A stretch of 55,794 nt of DNA from DATLZC01 sp037444005 (GCA_037444005.1 JBBING010000008.1:1-55794), one strand, 5' to 3'; positions 24,447 through 33,495 are shown, counted from the first letter of the stretch. The notes: generated by a model from the letters alone, not told the origin. Translations and numbers: made by a program.

Positions 24447-25147
24447 CGCCGGTTCAGTCCCCGCACGCGTTCGTAGAGGTCGCGGTACCGCTCCGGGACG
24501 GGCGCCGCAAACCTCCGCAGCTGGGGCTCGACCCATCGATGGTCCAGCGGATGCCCGACGAAGTGCGAGAGGCCTGCGACCGTGGCCTCTGGCTCGGAGA
24601 GCAGGCGCTCGTATTCGACGCAGCAGGCCTCGAGACCGAGGTCGTCGATGAGCTCCAGGAGCCGGCGATAGTAGTTCGGCCAGATTTCGTCGGCGGCCTC
24701 GCGGGCTTCCGAAGACGCGAGGCCGTACACCCGCATCGTCGAATCCACGACCTCGCCGGGGCTGCGCAGGCAGACGACGAGGCGCGGTTTCTCCGGGAAC
24801 TGCGGGAGCCACGCCTCGATGGTCCACGAAAAGCGGGGGTCCTTCCACCCGCGAGGTCCGTCGGGCTCGCGGTACGCTTCGTCGATGAGCTCGCGCATGC
24901 GCGGAACGAACGGGCGCGCCGCCTCGAGAATCTCGGCCCGCGAAGCCCAGCGGTGCCATTCGCCCATGCCGACCGCGAAGAGGATCTCCTCGTTGAGGTC
25001 GCAGACGGGCATCTCCTCGTAATAGCCGACGGGGTTGGCGTCAGCCGGCGGGCGCAGGTGGCGCCCCATGGAGACGCCCGATTCGTGCAGTACCCGCGCG
25101 ACGGCGCTCGTGCCCGAACGCCCGGCGCCGGTCACGATGATGAACAT
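24443..25147 (-). CDS. Sulfotransferase family protein
   Basis: Predicted PAPS-dependent sulfotransferase-type protein of 234 residues. The P-loop-like 5'-phosphosulfate-binding motif GAGRSGTSAVARVL is at the N-terminus, and RLVVCLRSPGEVV in mid-protein resembles the 3'-phosphate-binding loop (R..P). A W-K-D-P-R segment (RGWKDPRFSW) and a long helical C-terminus (LLELIDDLGLE) follow. The acceptor is unknown. I start it at ATG 25147; the frame is open further but has no family text upstream. Its stop shares TTAG with the preceding convergent gene. Confidence 0.75.
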   Translation of the reverse strand: MFIIVTGAGRSGTSAVARVLHESGVSMGRHLRPPADANPVGYYEEMPVCDLNEEILFAVGMGEWHRWASRAEILEAARPFVPRMRELIDEAYREPDGPRGWKDPRFSWTIEAWLPQFPEKPRLVVCLRSPGEVVDSTMRVYGLASSEAREAADEIWPNYYRRLLELIDDLGLEACCVEYERLLSEPEATVAGLSHFVGHPLDHRWVEPQLRRFAAPVPERYRDLYERVRGLNRR

Positions 25148-25297
25148 CGTTCTTCTCGCATCCTCTCGTGTCGTGGCCCCACAGCGTAGGCCGCGCGCTT
25201 TCCCCGCACAAGGGCGCTGTCGCCCCCAGCGGTTCCCCGTATTCCTGCGGTCGTGTACGCTCCTGCCTGACGAGCGCGCGAGAGGAGCGAACCGACC

Positions 25298-26203
25298 ATG
25301 ACGCAGAAGCCCGCTGTGAGCCTCGCGGCCGTTCCGGGCCGCCGGAAAGCGACGCTGGAGCTGGCCCAGCGGATCGAAGCCGAAGGATTCTCCGGCATCT
25401 ACTGTCCCAGCTTCGGCGACGGCCTCGGCCTGTGCGAGGCGCTGGCCCTGGTGACGAAGGAGATCCCGTTCGGCACGTCCATCGCCAACATCTACACGCG
25501 GCACCCCTTCGACTACGCCCAGACCGCGTCGCTGGTGCACGAGCTCAGCGGTGGCCGCTTCGTCTTCGGGATCGGCGTGAGCCATGGCCCCGCGCATCAG
25601 CGGCTCGGCCTTCGGGTGGGGAAGCCCCTTTCGGACATGCAGCGCTTCGTCGAGCGGCTGCGCGCGGCTTCGCAGCAGGGCGCCGGTGAACTGCCGCCCA
25701 TCGTGCTCGCCACACTGCGCAAGAAGATGGTGGCCCTCGCGGCGGAGATCGCCGACGGCTGCGTCTGGGCCAACGGCGCCCGATCGCACATGGCGGCGTC
25801 GCTCGCGGTCATCCCGCCCGAGAAGCGCGACGGGTTGTTCGTCGCCGACATGATTCCGACGTGCATCGACGAAGACCGCAACGCCGCAGCGGCCGTGATG
25901 CGCCGCGTACTCACCGGGTACGTCGCTCTGCCCAACTACCGGAACTACTGGATCGAGGCCGGATACGAAGAGGAGATGCGGGCCATCGAAGCGGCGTTGG
26001 CGAAGGGGGAACAGGACCGGGTGCCGTCCCTCATGAGCGACCGCTGGCTCGCCGACGTCACGCTGTTCGGTTCCGCGAAGGACGTCCGAGACGGCGTGGA
26101 AGCGTGGTACGCGGCGGGCGTGAAGACGCCCATCCTGGTCCCGTCCTCGACTCGCGGCCGCCAGATGAAGGCGTTCGAGGAGCTGTTCGAGGCGTTCCGC
26201 TGA
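25298..26203 (+). CDS. LLM-class (luciferase-like) F420-type oxidoreductase
   Basis: Flavin- or F420-dependent oxidoreductase of the bacterial luciferase-like superfamily, 301 residues, with the (beta/alpha)8 features EGFSGIYCPSFGD, TSIANIYTRHPF, LSGGRFVFGIGVSHGP and a late GVKTPILVPSS. The VSHGP loop is typical of F420-using LLM members. It is followed by a metallo-beta-lactamase-fold gene on the same strand, 35 nt later. No specific substrate can be read. Together with the Ddn-like gene at 53.3 kb it suggests the cell uses coenzyme F420. Confidence 0.85.
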   Translation: MTQKPAVSLAAVPGRRKATLELAQRIEAEGFSGIYCPSFGDGLGLCEALALVTKEIPFGTSIANIYTRHPFDYAQTASLVHELSGGRFVFGIGVSHGPAHQRLGLRVGKPLSDMQRFVERLRAASQQGAGELPPIVLATLRKKMVALAAEIADGCVWANGARSHMAASLAVIPPEKRDGLFVADMIPTCIDEDRNAAAAVMRRVLTGYVALPNYRNYWIEAGYEEEMRAIEAALAKGEQDRVPSLMSDRWLADVTLFGSAKDVRDGVEAWYAAGVKTPILVPSSTRGRQMKAFEELFEAFR

Positions 26204-26238
26204 GGCGGGCGCCTCGCGGCTGGTACCATGAGGTGACC

Positions 26239-26928
26239 ATGACGGAGCCGCAGGTCAACGAGCTCATCGTCCACGGAATCGTGGTCGGGGTGTTCGCCGA
26301 GAACTGCTGGGTGATCGGCAACCGCCGGACGGGCGAAGCTATCTGCATCGACCCGGGCGACAACCCCGGGGAGATCCTCGCGATGGCGCGAGATATGGGC
26401 GTGCGGATCAAGGCCATCGCCAATTCTCACGGACATCTCGACCACGTGATGGGCGTGCGCGGTGTGAAGGAGGCGACGGGCGCGCCGTTTCTGATTCACC
26501 CCGCCGACTTGCAGATCGTTCGCGGGTCCGCCGCCATGGCGGCGCGGTGGATGGGCGCCGAGGTCGAGCCACCGCCGGACCCCGACGGGCTGCTCGCCGA
26601 CGGCGACGAGATCGATGTCGATGGCGTCAAGCTGAAGGTGATTCACACCCCGGGGCATACGCCGGGGAGCGTCTCGTTCTACGTCAACGGGCTGCTGTTC
26701 AGCGGCGACACCCTGTTTCAGGGCTCCATCGGCCGCACCGACCTCCCCGGAGGAGACTACGACCTCGAGATGTCGAGCATCATCGACCGGCTGCTCGCTC
26801 TCCCCGACGACACCATCGTGCTTCCCGGACACATGGCGCAGACCACCATCGGCCAGGAGCGACAGCGCAACCCCTACGTCCGGATGGAGCTGGAACGCCG
26901 CGCCGCGGCGGGGAAGGACGGAGCGTGA
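26239..26928 (+). CDS. Metallo-beta-lactamase-fold hydrolase, glyoxalase II-like
   Basis: A 229-residue MBL-fold protein with the metal motif NSHGHLDH (H-x-H-x-D-H), a later HTPGHTPGSVSFY, FSGDTLFQGSIGRTDLPGG and a final LPGHM histidine, the full set for a dinuclear metal site of the glyoxalase II/YcbL type. It probably hydrolyses a thioester such as an acyl-glutathione-like conjugate. AGGTGA precedes the ATG at 26239. The stop overlaps the GTG of the next gene (GTGA), so the two are translationally coupled. Confidence 0.87.
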   Translation: MTEPQVNELIVHGIVVGVFAENCWVIGNRRTGEAICIDPGDNPGEILAMARDMGVRIKAIANSHGHLDHVMGVRGVKEATGAPFLIHPADLQIVRGSAAMAARWMGAEVEPPPDPDGLLADGDEIDVDGVKLKVIHTPGHTPGSVSFYVNGLLFSGDTLFQGSIGRTDLPGGDYDLEMSSIIDRLLALPDDTIVLPGHMAQTTIGQERQRNPYVRMELERRAAAGKDGA

Positions 26929-27371
26929 GCGTCCTCGTCACGCTCGACGGGTCGCGAGGCGCCCGCGGGGCGCTGAAGCCGGCGGCGGACCTCGCGCGGC
27001 GCCTGGGGACGGAACTGGTGCTGGTCCACATCCACCGGCCGTCCGCGCGCGTCGCGAACATCTTCGACGACCGGGAGCGTGAGCGGGCCATCCAGCAGGA
27101 ACTCGAACGCTGGCGCGAGGAGCTGCGACGCGAGGCGGAAGGCGTCACCGGCGTCGCGGTCACCGTGGATGTGCGCCCTCTCGGCGACCTCTTCTATCTC
27201 GCCGACGCCATCGTGCAGGCGGCCAGGGATCACGGCGCCGAGTACATCGTGATGTCCACTCGCGGGGAGAGCGCCATCCGCCATCTGGTCATGGGAAGCG
27301 TGGCGCTCGACGTCGTCGCCCACTCGCCGGTGCCCGTCGTCCTCGTGCGGCCCGAAGCGGACACCGTCTGA
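26925..27371 (+). CDS. Universal stress protein (UspA family)
   Basis: A 148-residue UspA-fold protein starting with GTG at 26925, which overlaps the stop of the hydrolase gene. Family marks are VLVTLDGSRGARGAL at the N-terminus and the nucleotide-binding C-terminus MSTRGESAIRHLVMGSVA followed by VVAHSPVPVVLVRP. The G-x2-G-x9-G-S/T pattern is only partly present (TRGES...MGSVA), so ATP binding is uncertain. Probably responds to stress or starvation; target unknown. Confidence 0.85.
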   Translation: MSVLVTLDGSRGARGALKPAADLARRLGTELVLVHIHRPSARVANIFDDRERERAIQQELERWREELRREAEGVTGVAVTVDVRPLGDLFYLADAIVQAARDHGAEYIVMSTRGESAIRHLVMGSVALDVVAHSPVPVVLVRPEADTV

Positions 27372-27447
27372 CCGTCCCGCCGATTCCTCGTTTCAGGGCG
27401 ACGGCGTATACTCGGCGCCGACATCTCTCGCTGAAAGGAGCCGTCAC

Positions 27448-28125
27448 ATGCCAGGTGAGATGGTCTCGTTCCCCAGCAACGGGCAGACCACCGATGGGTA
27501 CCTCTCGCTGCCTCCGTCGGGGCGGGGGCCCGGCGTCATCGTGATTCAGGAGTGGTGGGGGCTGGTCCCGCACATCAAGGACGTGGCCGACCGCTTCGCC
27601 GCGGAGGGGTTCGTCGCCATTGCGCCCGACCTGTATCACGGGAAGACGACGACGGAGCCCGACGAAGCGGGAAAGCTCATGATGGCGATGCGGATGGACC
27701 AGGCCGCGAAAGACATGGCGGGGGCGTACGACTATCTCAAAGGCCATACCGCCTGCACGGGGAAGATCGGGAGTGTGGGATTCTGCATGGGCGGCGGCCT
27801 CTCGCTCTATATCGCGACGCTGCGGCCCATCGACGCCTGTGTCATCTACTACGGCGTTCTCCCGGGTAACGTCCAGCCCGACCTCTCGAAGCTGGCCGGG
27901 CCGGTCCTCGGACACTACGCGGAGCATGACCAGTGGGCAAGCCCCGCCATGGCGCGCGAGCTCGAGGATCGCATCCGCAAGACCGGGGTCGACGTCGAGT
28001 TCCACATCTATCCCGGCACGGAGCATGCGTTCTTTAACGACAGCCGTCCGGAGGTGTACAACGCCGACGCCGCCCGGCTGTCGTGGGAGCGCACGCTAGC
28101 GTTCTTCCGAAGGCACTTGCAGTAG
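27448..28125 (+). CDS. Dienelactone hydrolase family protein
   Basis: Alpha/beta hydrolase of the dienelactone hydrolase group (225 residues), with the nucleophile elbow GSVGFCMGGGLSLY (Cys nucleophile), an upstream EWWGL motif (Glu from the resting triad), and late VLGHYAEHDQW and PGTEHAFFND segments that supply the Asp and His. It would hydrolyse a small ester or lactone. GAAAGGAG precedes the ATG, and a TATACT box at 27407-27412 is a possible -10. It lies between the stress protein and the isomerase genes with no overlap. Confidence 0.88.
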   Translation: MPGEMVSFPSNGQTTDGYLSLPPSGRGPGVIVIQEWWGLVPHIKDVADRFAAEGFVAIAPDLYHGKTTTEPDEAGKLMMAMRMDQAAKDMAGAYDYLKGHTACTGKIGSVGFCMGGGLSLYIATLRPIDACVIYYGVLPGNVQPDLSKLAGPVLGHYAEHDQWASPAMARELEDRIRKTGVDVEFHIYPGTEHAFFNDSRPEVYNADAARLSWERTLAFFRRHLQ

Positions 28126-28160
28126 CCTGGCGGCGCGGGCGCCGCACACGGTGGTCACGC

Positions 28161-29207
28161 ATGACTGACGACAGCGGGACGATCCAGCGGCGCAAACGCG
28201 AGCACCTGGACCTGGTGCTGGAGCGTCCCGAGGAGCTGCGACCTGAGGTCAGCTCCGGGTTCGAGCGCTATCGCTTCGTGCACAACGCGCTGCCGGAGAT
28301 CGACCTCGACGAGATCGACACGACGACGACGCTGCTGGGCAAGCGTCTCGGAGCGCCGCTCTACATCACAGCGATGACCGGCGGAGCCGCCGGCACGGGC
28401 GAAATCAACCGGCGGCTCGCCGCCGCAGCCCAGCGCTTCGGCATCGCCATGGGCGTCGGTTCGCAGCGGGCGGCGCTGGCCGACCCCTCGCTGGCAGCGA
28501 GCTATCGAGTGCGCGACGTCGCGCCCAACATCCTGCTGTTCGCGAACCTGGGAGCCGTCCAGCTCGTCCGTGGTCTCGGCATCGACGACTGCCGCAAGGC
28601 TGTCGAAATGATCGAGGCCGACGCGCTGGCGCTGCACCTGAACCCGGTGCAGGAGGCGATTCAGGAAGGGGGCGACGCCACCTTTCGCGGCGTGCTGGCG
28701 GCGATCGAGCGCGTGTGCCGGGCGCTCGAGGTGCCCGTCATCGTGAAGGAGGTAGGCTTCGGGCTCTCGCCGGACGTGGTCCGCCGCCTGGTGGAGGCGG
28801 GCGTCAGCGCCGTCGACGTCGCCGGGGCGGGAGGCACCCCCTGGAGCAAGATCGAGGGGCTGCGCGCCCGCGATCCCATGCGGCGACGCGCCGGCGCGGT
28901 GTTCGGGTCGTGGGGTATCCCCACGGCCGAGTGCCTGCGGACGCTGAAGGACGCTCCGCCCGGCGTCCCGGTCCTGGCGAGCGGCGGCATCCGGGACGGC
29001 GTCGACGTGGCCAAGGCCATCGCCCTCGGCGCCGCCGCGGCAGGCGTGGGCGCAGGCGCGCTGGAAGGCGCCGCCGCCTCGGAGGACGGCGCGGCGCGCT
29101 ACGTCGAGTCGCTGATCTTCGAGCTGCGCGTGGCGATGTTCGCGATCGGCGCGCGCGACGTGCGGGAGCTCGCCGCCACCGACGCTTTGGTGCCGGTACG
29201 CCCCTGA
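28161..29207 (+). CDS. fni: Isopentenyl-diphosphate delta-isomerase, type 2
   Basis: FMN- and NADPH-dependent isomerase interconverting IPP and DMAPP (348 residues). Type II family text includes RRKREHLDLVLERP, LYITAMTGG, GIAMGVGSQRAAL, LFANLGA, ALHLNPVQEAIQ, VPVIVKEVGFGLS, and the flavin loop VAGAGGTPW. It lies close to no other isoprenoid gene, but ispE is at 3.5 kb. I start at ATG 28161; the frame is open to 28083 but lacks family text. It ends 7 nt before the convergent acyl-CoA dehydrogenase stop. Confidence 0.94.
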   Translation: MTDDSGTIQRRKREHLDLVLERPEELRPEVSSGFERYRFVHNALPEIDLDEIDTTTTLLGKRLGAPLYITAMTGGAAGTGEINRRLAAAAQRFGIAMGVGSQRAALADPSLAASYRVRDVAPNILLFANLGAVQLVRGLGIDDCRKAVEMIEADALALHLNPVQEAIQEGGDATFRGVLAAIERVCRALEVPVIVKEVGFGLSPDVVRRLVEAGVSAVDVAGAGGTPWSKIEGLRARDPMRRRAGAVFGSWGIPTAECLRTLKDAPPGVPVLASGGIRDGVDVAKAIALGAAAAGVGAGALEGAAASEDGAARYVESLIFELRVAMFAIGARDVRELAATDALVPVRP

Positions 29208-29214
29208 CGCCGCC

Positions 29215-30408
29215 TCACTCGAACTCCCAGACGCCGCCCTCGCGGAAGGTGCGGAGGATGCGGCGCGCCACCACCATCCGATGCACTTCGTCGGGCCCGT
29301 CGTAGATGCGCGCGGCCCGCGCCTGGCGGTACATCGATTCCAGCGGCGTATCGCCGGACACCCCCAGCGCGCCGTGCACCTGGATGGCGCGGTCGATGAC
29401 GTCGTGCAGCACCTTCGCGCCCCAGAACTTGATGAGCGAGATCTCGACCCGCGCCTCGTCGCCCTGGTCGATCTTGTATGCGGCGTGCATGGTGAGCAGA
29501 CGCGCGGCCTGAATCTCGGCCGCGGAGTCGGCGATCCAGTTCTGCACGGTCTGCTTGTCGGCCAGCGGGCCACCGAAGGCGTGGCGCTTGAGGGCGTACT
29601 GGCACATCATCTCGAACGCCCGCTGCGCCTGGCCCAGCCACCGCATGCAGTGGTGGATGCGGCCGGGGCCGAGCCGCTTCTGGGCGATGCGGAAGCCGTC
29701 TCCCGGCTCGCCCAGCGTGTTGGTGATCGGCACGCGGACGTTGTTGTACCGGATCTCGCAGTGGTTGCCCTCGATCTCACCCATGACCGGCACAGCCCGG
29801 ACGATCTCGAAGCCCGGCGTGTCGGTGGGCACGATGATTTGCGTCATCCGGCGGTGGGGCGGCGCGTCGGGCTCGGTCACGCACATCACGATGGCGAAGC
29901 TCGCGCCGATGGCGCCCGACGTGAACCACTTGTGTCCGTTGATGACCCACTCGTCGCCGTCGCGGACGGCCGTTGTCTGGAGACCCGTGGGGTCCGCGCC
30001 GGAGACCTCGGGTTCGGTCATCGAGAAGCAGGAGCGGATTTCCCCCGCGACCAGAGGCTTCAGCCAGCGCTCCTTCTGTTCCGGGGTTCCGAACTGCCAG
30101 AGGATCTCCGCGTTGCCGGAGTCGGGCGCCTGCGATCCGAAGGCCCGCGGGGCGTACGGACTGCGCCCGAGGATCTCGTTCATGTAGACGTAGGGGAGGA
30201 AGCCGATCCCCATCCCTCCCGCTTCTTTGGGGAGATGCGGGGCCCACATCCCCATCGCCTTCACCCGCGCCTGTAGATCCTTCATGAGGGCCTCGGCCTC
30301 GGGACCGCCGCGGTGGAAGAGCGGCTCGTTGGGGTAGATGTACTCCTCCATGAAGGCCTTGACCTTGGCGCGGAGCTCTCGAATTTCGGGGGTCGGCACG
30401 AACGACAT
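29215..30408 (-). CDS. Acyl-CoA dehydrogenase, ACAD10/11-like group
   Basis: FAD-dependent acyl-CoA dehydrogenase (397 residues) with CFSMTEPEVSGAD, EWVINGHKWFTSG, a C-terminal IQVHGALGVSGDTPLESMYR and RIYDGPDEVHR. An Asp replaces the usual Glu in the catalytic-base motif, as is common in the YDGPDEVH subgroup, which is often compared to ACAD10/11. Start at ATG 30408 with AAGGAGCG upstream. The promoter at 30459-30487 on the minus strand fits. The substrate is unknown. Confidence 0.88.
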   Translation of the reverse strand: MSFVPTPEIRELRAKVKAFMEEYIYPNEPLFHRGGPEAEALMKDLQARVKAMGMWAPHLPKEAGGMGIGFLPYVYMNEILGRSPYAPRAFGSQAPDSGNAEILWQFGTPEQKERWLKPLVAGEIRSCFSMTEPEVSGADPTGLQTTAVRDGDEWVINGHKWFTSGAIGASFAIVMCVTEPDAPPHRRMTQIIVPTDTPGFEIVRAVPVMGEIEGNHCEIRYNNVRVPITNTLGEPGDGFRIAQKRLGPGRIHHCMRWLGQAQRAFEMMCQYALKRHAFGGPLADKQTVQNWIADSAAEIQAARLLTMHAAYKIDQGDEARVEISLIKFWGAKVLHDVIDRAIQVHGALGVSGDTPLESMYRQARAARIYDGPDEVHRMVVARRILRTFREGGVWEFE

Positions 30409-30458
30409 CGCAGCGCTCCTTGGACGAACGTCGGGTCGCGAGAGAGAATGCGGCGTCC

Positions 30459-30487
30459 AGTCTACTGACGCGGGGCGTTCCAGTGAA
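30459..30487 (-). promoter_or_regulatory. Sigma-70 promoter of the minus-strand acyl-CoA dehydrogenase
   Basis: TTCACT (30487-30482), 17-nt spacer, TAGACT (30464-30459) on the minus strand, with a predicted start near 30452, about 44 nt before the ATG. Confidence 0.55.
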
Positions 30488-31262
30488 GTCGCACACGGAC
30501 AGCGTCAGGCGCGACGAAGGACAGGGAGACATCGTTGTCGGATGCTGCGGGTTCCCCGTCAGCAGACCACGCTACTACACCGAATTCCCCATCGTTGAAG
30601 TGCAGCAGACCTTCTATCAGCTTCCGCGGGTGGAGACGGCGCGAAAGTGGCGCGCCGAGGCGCCGCCCGGCTTCGCCTTCGCGATGAAGGCGTGGCAGCT
30701 CATCACCCACGCCCCTTCGAGCCCGACGTACCGCAGGCTTCGGGAGCCGCTCACGGGCCCGCCAGACGCGTACGGCGGGTTCCGGCCGACGGACAAGGTT
30801 CGGGAGGCGTGGCGTCGCACGCTCGAGGTCGCACGGGCGCTCGACAGTCCGGCGATCGTGTTCCAGTGCCCGGCGAGCTTCACGCCGACCGAGACGTCGG
30901 TCGCGAACCTTCGGGCGTTCTTCCGCACGGCGGAACGCGACGGGCGAACCTTCGTGTGGGAGCCGCGTGGGGAGTGGCCTCCCGAGCTCGTCGCCGATGT
31001 ATGCGGGGAGCTCGGGCTGGCGCATGGAGTGGACCCCTTCGCTGGGCCCACGCTCGGAGGCGACGTCGCCTACTTCCGGCTGCACGGCCGCGGAGGGTAC
31101 CGCTACCGGTACACGGACGAGGACCTGCGGGAGCTTCTCGGCCGCTGCCAGAGAGAGCTGACCGCCGGGCGCCGTCCGGTCTACGTCATGTTCAACAACG
31201 TCTCGATGCTGGACGACGCCCGCCGGTTCCGCGCTCTGGTCGAAAGCGGCGGCAGACGCTAG
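30483..31262 (+). CDS. DUF72 domain protein
   Basis: DUF72 family (YecE-like), a TIM-barrel-fold protein of unknown biochemical role. The 259-residue product has the family opening VVGCCGFP, the VEVQQTFYQLP strand, PPGFAFAMKAWQLITH, LDSPAIVFQCPASF, and a late RLHGRGGYRYRYTDEDL segment followed by VYVMFNNV. The GTG at 30483 overlaps the -35 of the divergent dehydrogenase promoter; a TTG at 30420 is an alternative start. It ends in CTAG shared with the convergent CDGSH gene. Confidence 0.83.
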   Translation: MKSHTDSVRRDEGQGDIVVGCCGFPVSRPRYYTEFPIVEVQQTFYQLPRVETARKWRAEAPPGFAFAMKAWQLITHAPSSPTYRRLREPLTGPPDAYGGFRPTDKVREAWRRTLEVARALDSPAIVFQCPASFTPTETSVANLRAFFRTAERDGRTFVWEPRGEWPPELVADVCGELGLAHGVDPFAGPTLGGDVAYFRLHGRGGYRYRYTDEDLRELLGRCQRELTAGRRPVYVMFNNVSMLDDARRFRALVESGGRR

Positions 31263-31456
31263 CCGGCGCGCACTTCGCTCTTGAACCCCACGCGGTTGTG
31301 CGAGCCGTCGCAGAAGGGCTTGTTCGCCGATTGCCCGCACCGGCACAGCGCGACCGATTGCTTCCTAGGGAACTCGTTCCCCGCCGGGTCGCGTAACGTG
31401 AAGTCGCCCTTCACCAGATACGGACCGTTGTCGCTCGGGACGATCTCGACGCTCAT
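31259..31456 (-). CDS. CDGSH iron-sulfur domain protein
   Basis: A 65-residue protein with one CDGSH domain: the 2Fe-2S ligand pattern C-R-C-G-x6-F-C-D-G-S-H (VALCRCGQSANKPFCDGSH), three Cys and one His. Redox- or pH-sensitive cluster protein of unknown cellular partner. It follows the FAD-dependent oxidoreductase on the same strand after 60 nt, and could serve that enzyme. Confidence 0.88.
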   Translation of the reverse strand: MSVEIVPSDNGPYLVKGDFTLRDPAGNEFPRKQSVALCRCGQSANKPFCDGSHNRVGFKSEVRAG

Positions 31457-31516
31457 GTGGCGCTCCCTCCGGGATGAACGGAATCGTCTTAGACCTATCG
31501 CGGCCGAGCTCGATGG

Positions 31517-32674
31517 TCAAGATGGCCCGGTACGCCCAAGGAGATCGCGAACGTAGCGCGCGATGGCGAGGCTGGCGGTGAGCCCCGGTGATTCGATGCC
31601 TCCGAGGTGCACGTAGCCGCGATCGTGCCAGATGAGGAAGTCGCTCGGCGGCTCGCCGGGCCCCGAGAGCTTCGGTCTGTACCCCACCTGACCAGGGGCC
31701 AGGTCGTCGCGCTCCAGCCAGGGCAGGTACCGGCGGGCGGACGCGAGGAACTCGTCGCGCCGGTCGTCCGTCGAACGGAAGTCGGGCGTCGCATCCGCGG
31801 GCAGCCACTCGGTGTCCGGCCCGAGACGGGCGTTTCGGTCCACGTCGAGCGTGAGGTGGACGCCGAGCCCTGCGCGGTCGCCGTGCGGAAGGGGATACAC
31901 GAGGCGCGACACAAGACGAGCCTTCGTGGAGTCGACGATGTCGTAATAGCGGCCCTTGTTCAGCCGCTGCCGCATGCGTGGGGTCGTCGCCGAGCCATCG
32001 ATGTCGTAGCCCAGCGTGGCGGCGAGCCGGTCGGCCACCATGCCGGCGGCATTGACAACGACGCCGGCGGTGACGGTGAACGGGCCTCCGTCAGGGCCCG
32101 TGCCCGCGATGGTGAAGCCGGCCGGCGTACGTCGCTCGATGCGTTCGACGGCGTGGCGAAAGGCGAACACGGCGCCTCGGGCGGCGGCCGCGCGCTGAAA
32201 CGACGCCACGAGTCCCATCTGGTCGACGATCCCCGATGACCCCGAGACGAGCGCCCCGGCGCAGCGCACGTGCGGCTCAAGGTCGCGGGCTTCGGACGCG
32301 CTCACGCGATGGACGTCCGGCACGCCGTTGGCGCGCGCGGCGCGCTCGAGCTCGTCGAGGCCAGGCAAGTCGGCTTCGTCGATGGCGACGATAAGCTTGC
32401 CGATGCGCTCAGCGCGCACGCCGTGCTCGCGCGCCCAGCGGTACAGGAGCCGGTTGCCCTCGACGCACAGCGTGGTCTTGAGCCAGCCGGCCGGGTAATA
32501 CAGGCCCGCGTGGATGACGCCGCTGTTGTGGGAGCTGTTCTCCCGGCCCGGCGCGTCGTGTCGTTCCAGAACGGCGACGGCGCAGCCGTCGGACAGCTCA
32601 AGCGCGACGGCGAGGCCGACCACGCCTGCGCCGATGACGACGACGTCTATGTCCGAAACGCCGGCGTTGGTCAC
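31517..32674 (-). CDS. FAD-dependent oxidoreductase, L-2-hydroxyglutarate dehydrogenase-like
   Basis: DAO-fold flavoprotein with the dinucleotide motif VVVIGAGVVGLAVALEL near the N-terminus, NSGVIHAGLYYPAGWLKTTLC (the HAG-like region typical of LhgO-type proteins), VVNAAGMVAD and late YVHLGGIESPGLTASLAIA. The 385-residue length is right for LhgO-type L-2-hydroxyglutarate dehydrogenase, which links to the quinone pool or oxygen. GTG 32674 (MTNAGVSDIDVV) is my start; a TTG at 32710 is further upstream. It lies between MarR and CDGSH genes on the same strand, a possible operon. Confidence 0.85.
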   Translation of the reverse strand: MTNAGVSDIDVVVIGAGVVGLAVALELSDGCAVAVLERHDAPGRENSSHNSGVIHAGLYYPAGWLKTTLCVEGNRLLYRWAREHGVRAERIGKLIVAIDEADLPGLDELERAARANGVPDVHRVSASEARDLEPHVRCAGALVSGSSGIVDQMGLVASFQRAAAARGAVFAFRHAVERIERRTPAGFTIAGTGPDGGPFTVTAGVVVNAAGMVADRLAATLGYDIDGSATTPRMRQRLNKGRYYDIVDSTKARLVSRLVYPLPHGDRAGLGVHLTLDVDRNARLGPDTEWLPADATPDFRSTDDRRDEFLASARRYLPWLERDDLAPGQVGYRPKLSGPGEPPSDFLIWHDRGYVHLGGIESPGLTASLAIARYVRDLLGRTGPS

Positions 32675-32779
32675 GTCGTCAGTGTGCGACCCGGGGCGAT
32701 GTGGGGGCAATGGCCCGGGTTTCCGCTGCCCCGGGCGATCAGGCGCTTCGGGAGACGCGATGGCCGGTCGCGCTCAGCC

Positions 32780-33274
32780 CTAGGTCGACCAGACTTCGTG
32801 CAAGGAGGCGCGCCGTAGTTTGAAGTCGGTCTCCGGCATCTCGAAGCCCCGCGAGCGGATCTTCTTGAGGGCTTTGAGCGCCGACTGCTGCTCGGCCTTG
32901 GTGAGCACGTTGAACAGCACGTTGTTCAGGTCCTTGGCCTGCGCCAGCACCTTGTCCACGATCTCGGCGCCCGCCTTGGTCAACTGGAGTCCGATGGCGC
33001 GCTTGTCCTTCGGGTCGGGCACGCGCTCGATCCAGCCCTTCGACTCGATCCGGTGCAGGATGCCGGTGATGGACTGCGTCTCCTGGAACAGGAGGAGCGC
33101 GATGAGACTCGGCTTCACCGGCTGGCGCTCCTTGACGATAACGAGCACCCGCGCCTGAGAGACCGAGATCTCGAGCGCGTACAGGCGCCGTTCTAGGAGT
33201 TTGTTCGCCATCCAATACAGCTCATTGATGAGCGTCCAGACGGGAGCGACGGGGTACAACTCTGACGACAGCAT
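32780..33274 (-). CDS. MarR-family transcriptional regulator
   Basis: A 164-residue winged-helix protein with the MarR pattern: dimerisation helix (ELYWMANKLLERRLY), helix-turn-helix (PSLIALLLFQETQSITGILHRIESKGWIERV) and the wing ending DPKDKRAIGLQLTKAG. It probably binds a small ligand and represses nearby genes. It is divergent from aconitase and upstream of the FAD oxidoreductase/CDGSH pair, so either set could be its target. AGAGGAGG precedes the ATG. Confidence 0.88.
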   Translation of the reverse strand: MLSSELYPVAPVWTLINELYWMANKLLERRLYALEISVSQARVLVIVKERQPVKPSLIALLLFQETQSITGILHRIESKGWIERVPDPKDKRAIGLQLTKAGAEIVDKVLAQAKDLNNVLFNVLTKAEQQSALKALKKIRSRGFEMPETDFKLRRASLHEVWST

Positions 33275-33495
33275 CTTGGCCTCCTCTAGTGACTGCGTTT
33301 AGTGAAGTTACCACAAGGCGTCGTTTCGGGGAACCAGCCGACGGAAAGACGCGATGTTCTTGACACGCTGTTATGTTTCATTGGCCTGGCGTCTCCTCGG
33401 GCCTGCCGCCAGCCCGTGGTTCGGGATAGGATGGAAGCGGTCGCGGCGCCGCGGCGCGGATGCCCCGGCGCGCATTCGAGCGGAAGGAGTCGATG
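33275..33495. other. Divergent gap between marR-like gene and aconitase
   Basis: It holds direct repeats TAGTGAC (33287-33293) and TAGTGAA (33300-33306) 13 bp apart, just before the MarR gene, a possible regulator-binding site. TTGACA (33360-33365) has no matching -10 at 17 nt. TAGGAT (33427-33432) is a weak -10 candidate for aconitase. The gap appears promoter-bearing but I cannot define it further. Confidence 0.4.
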
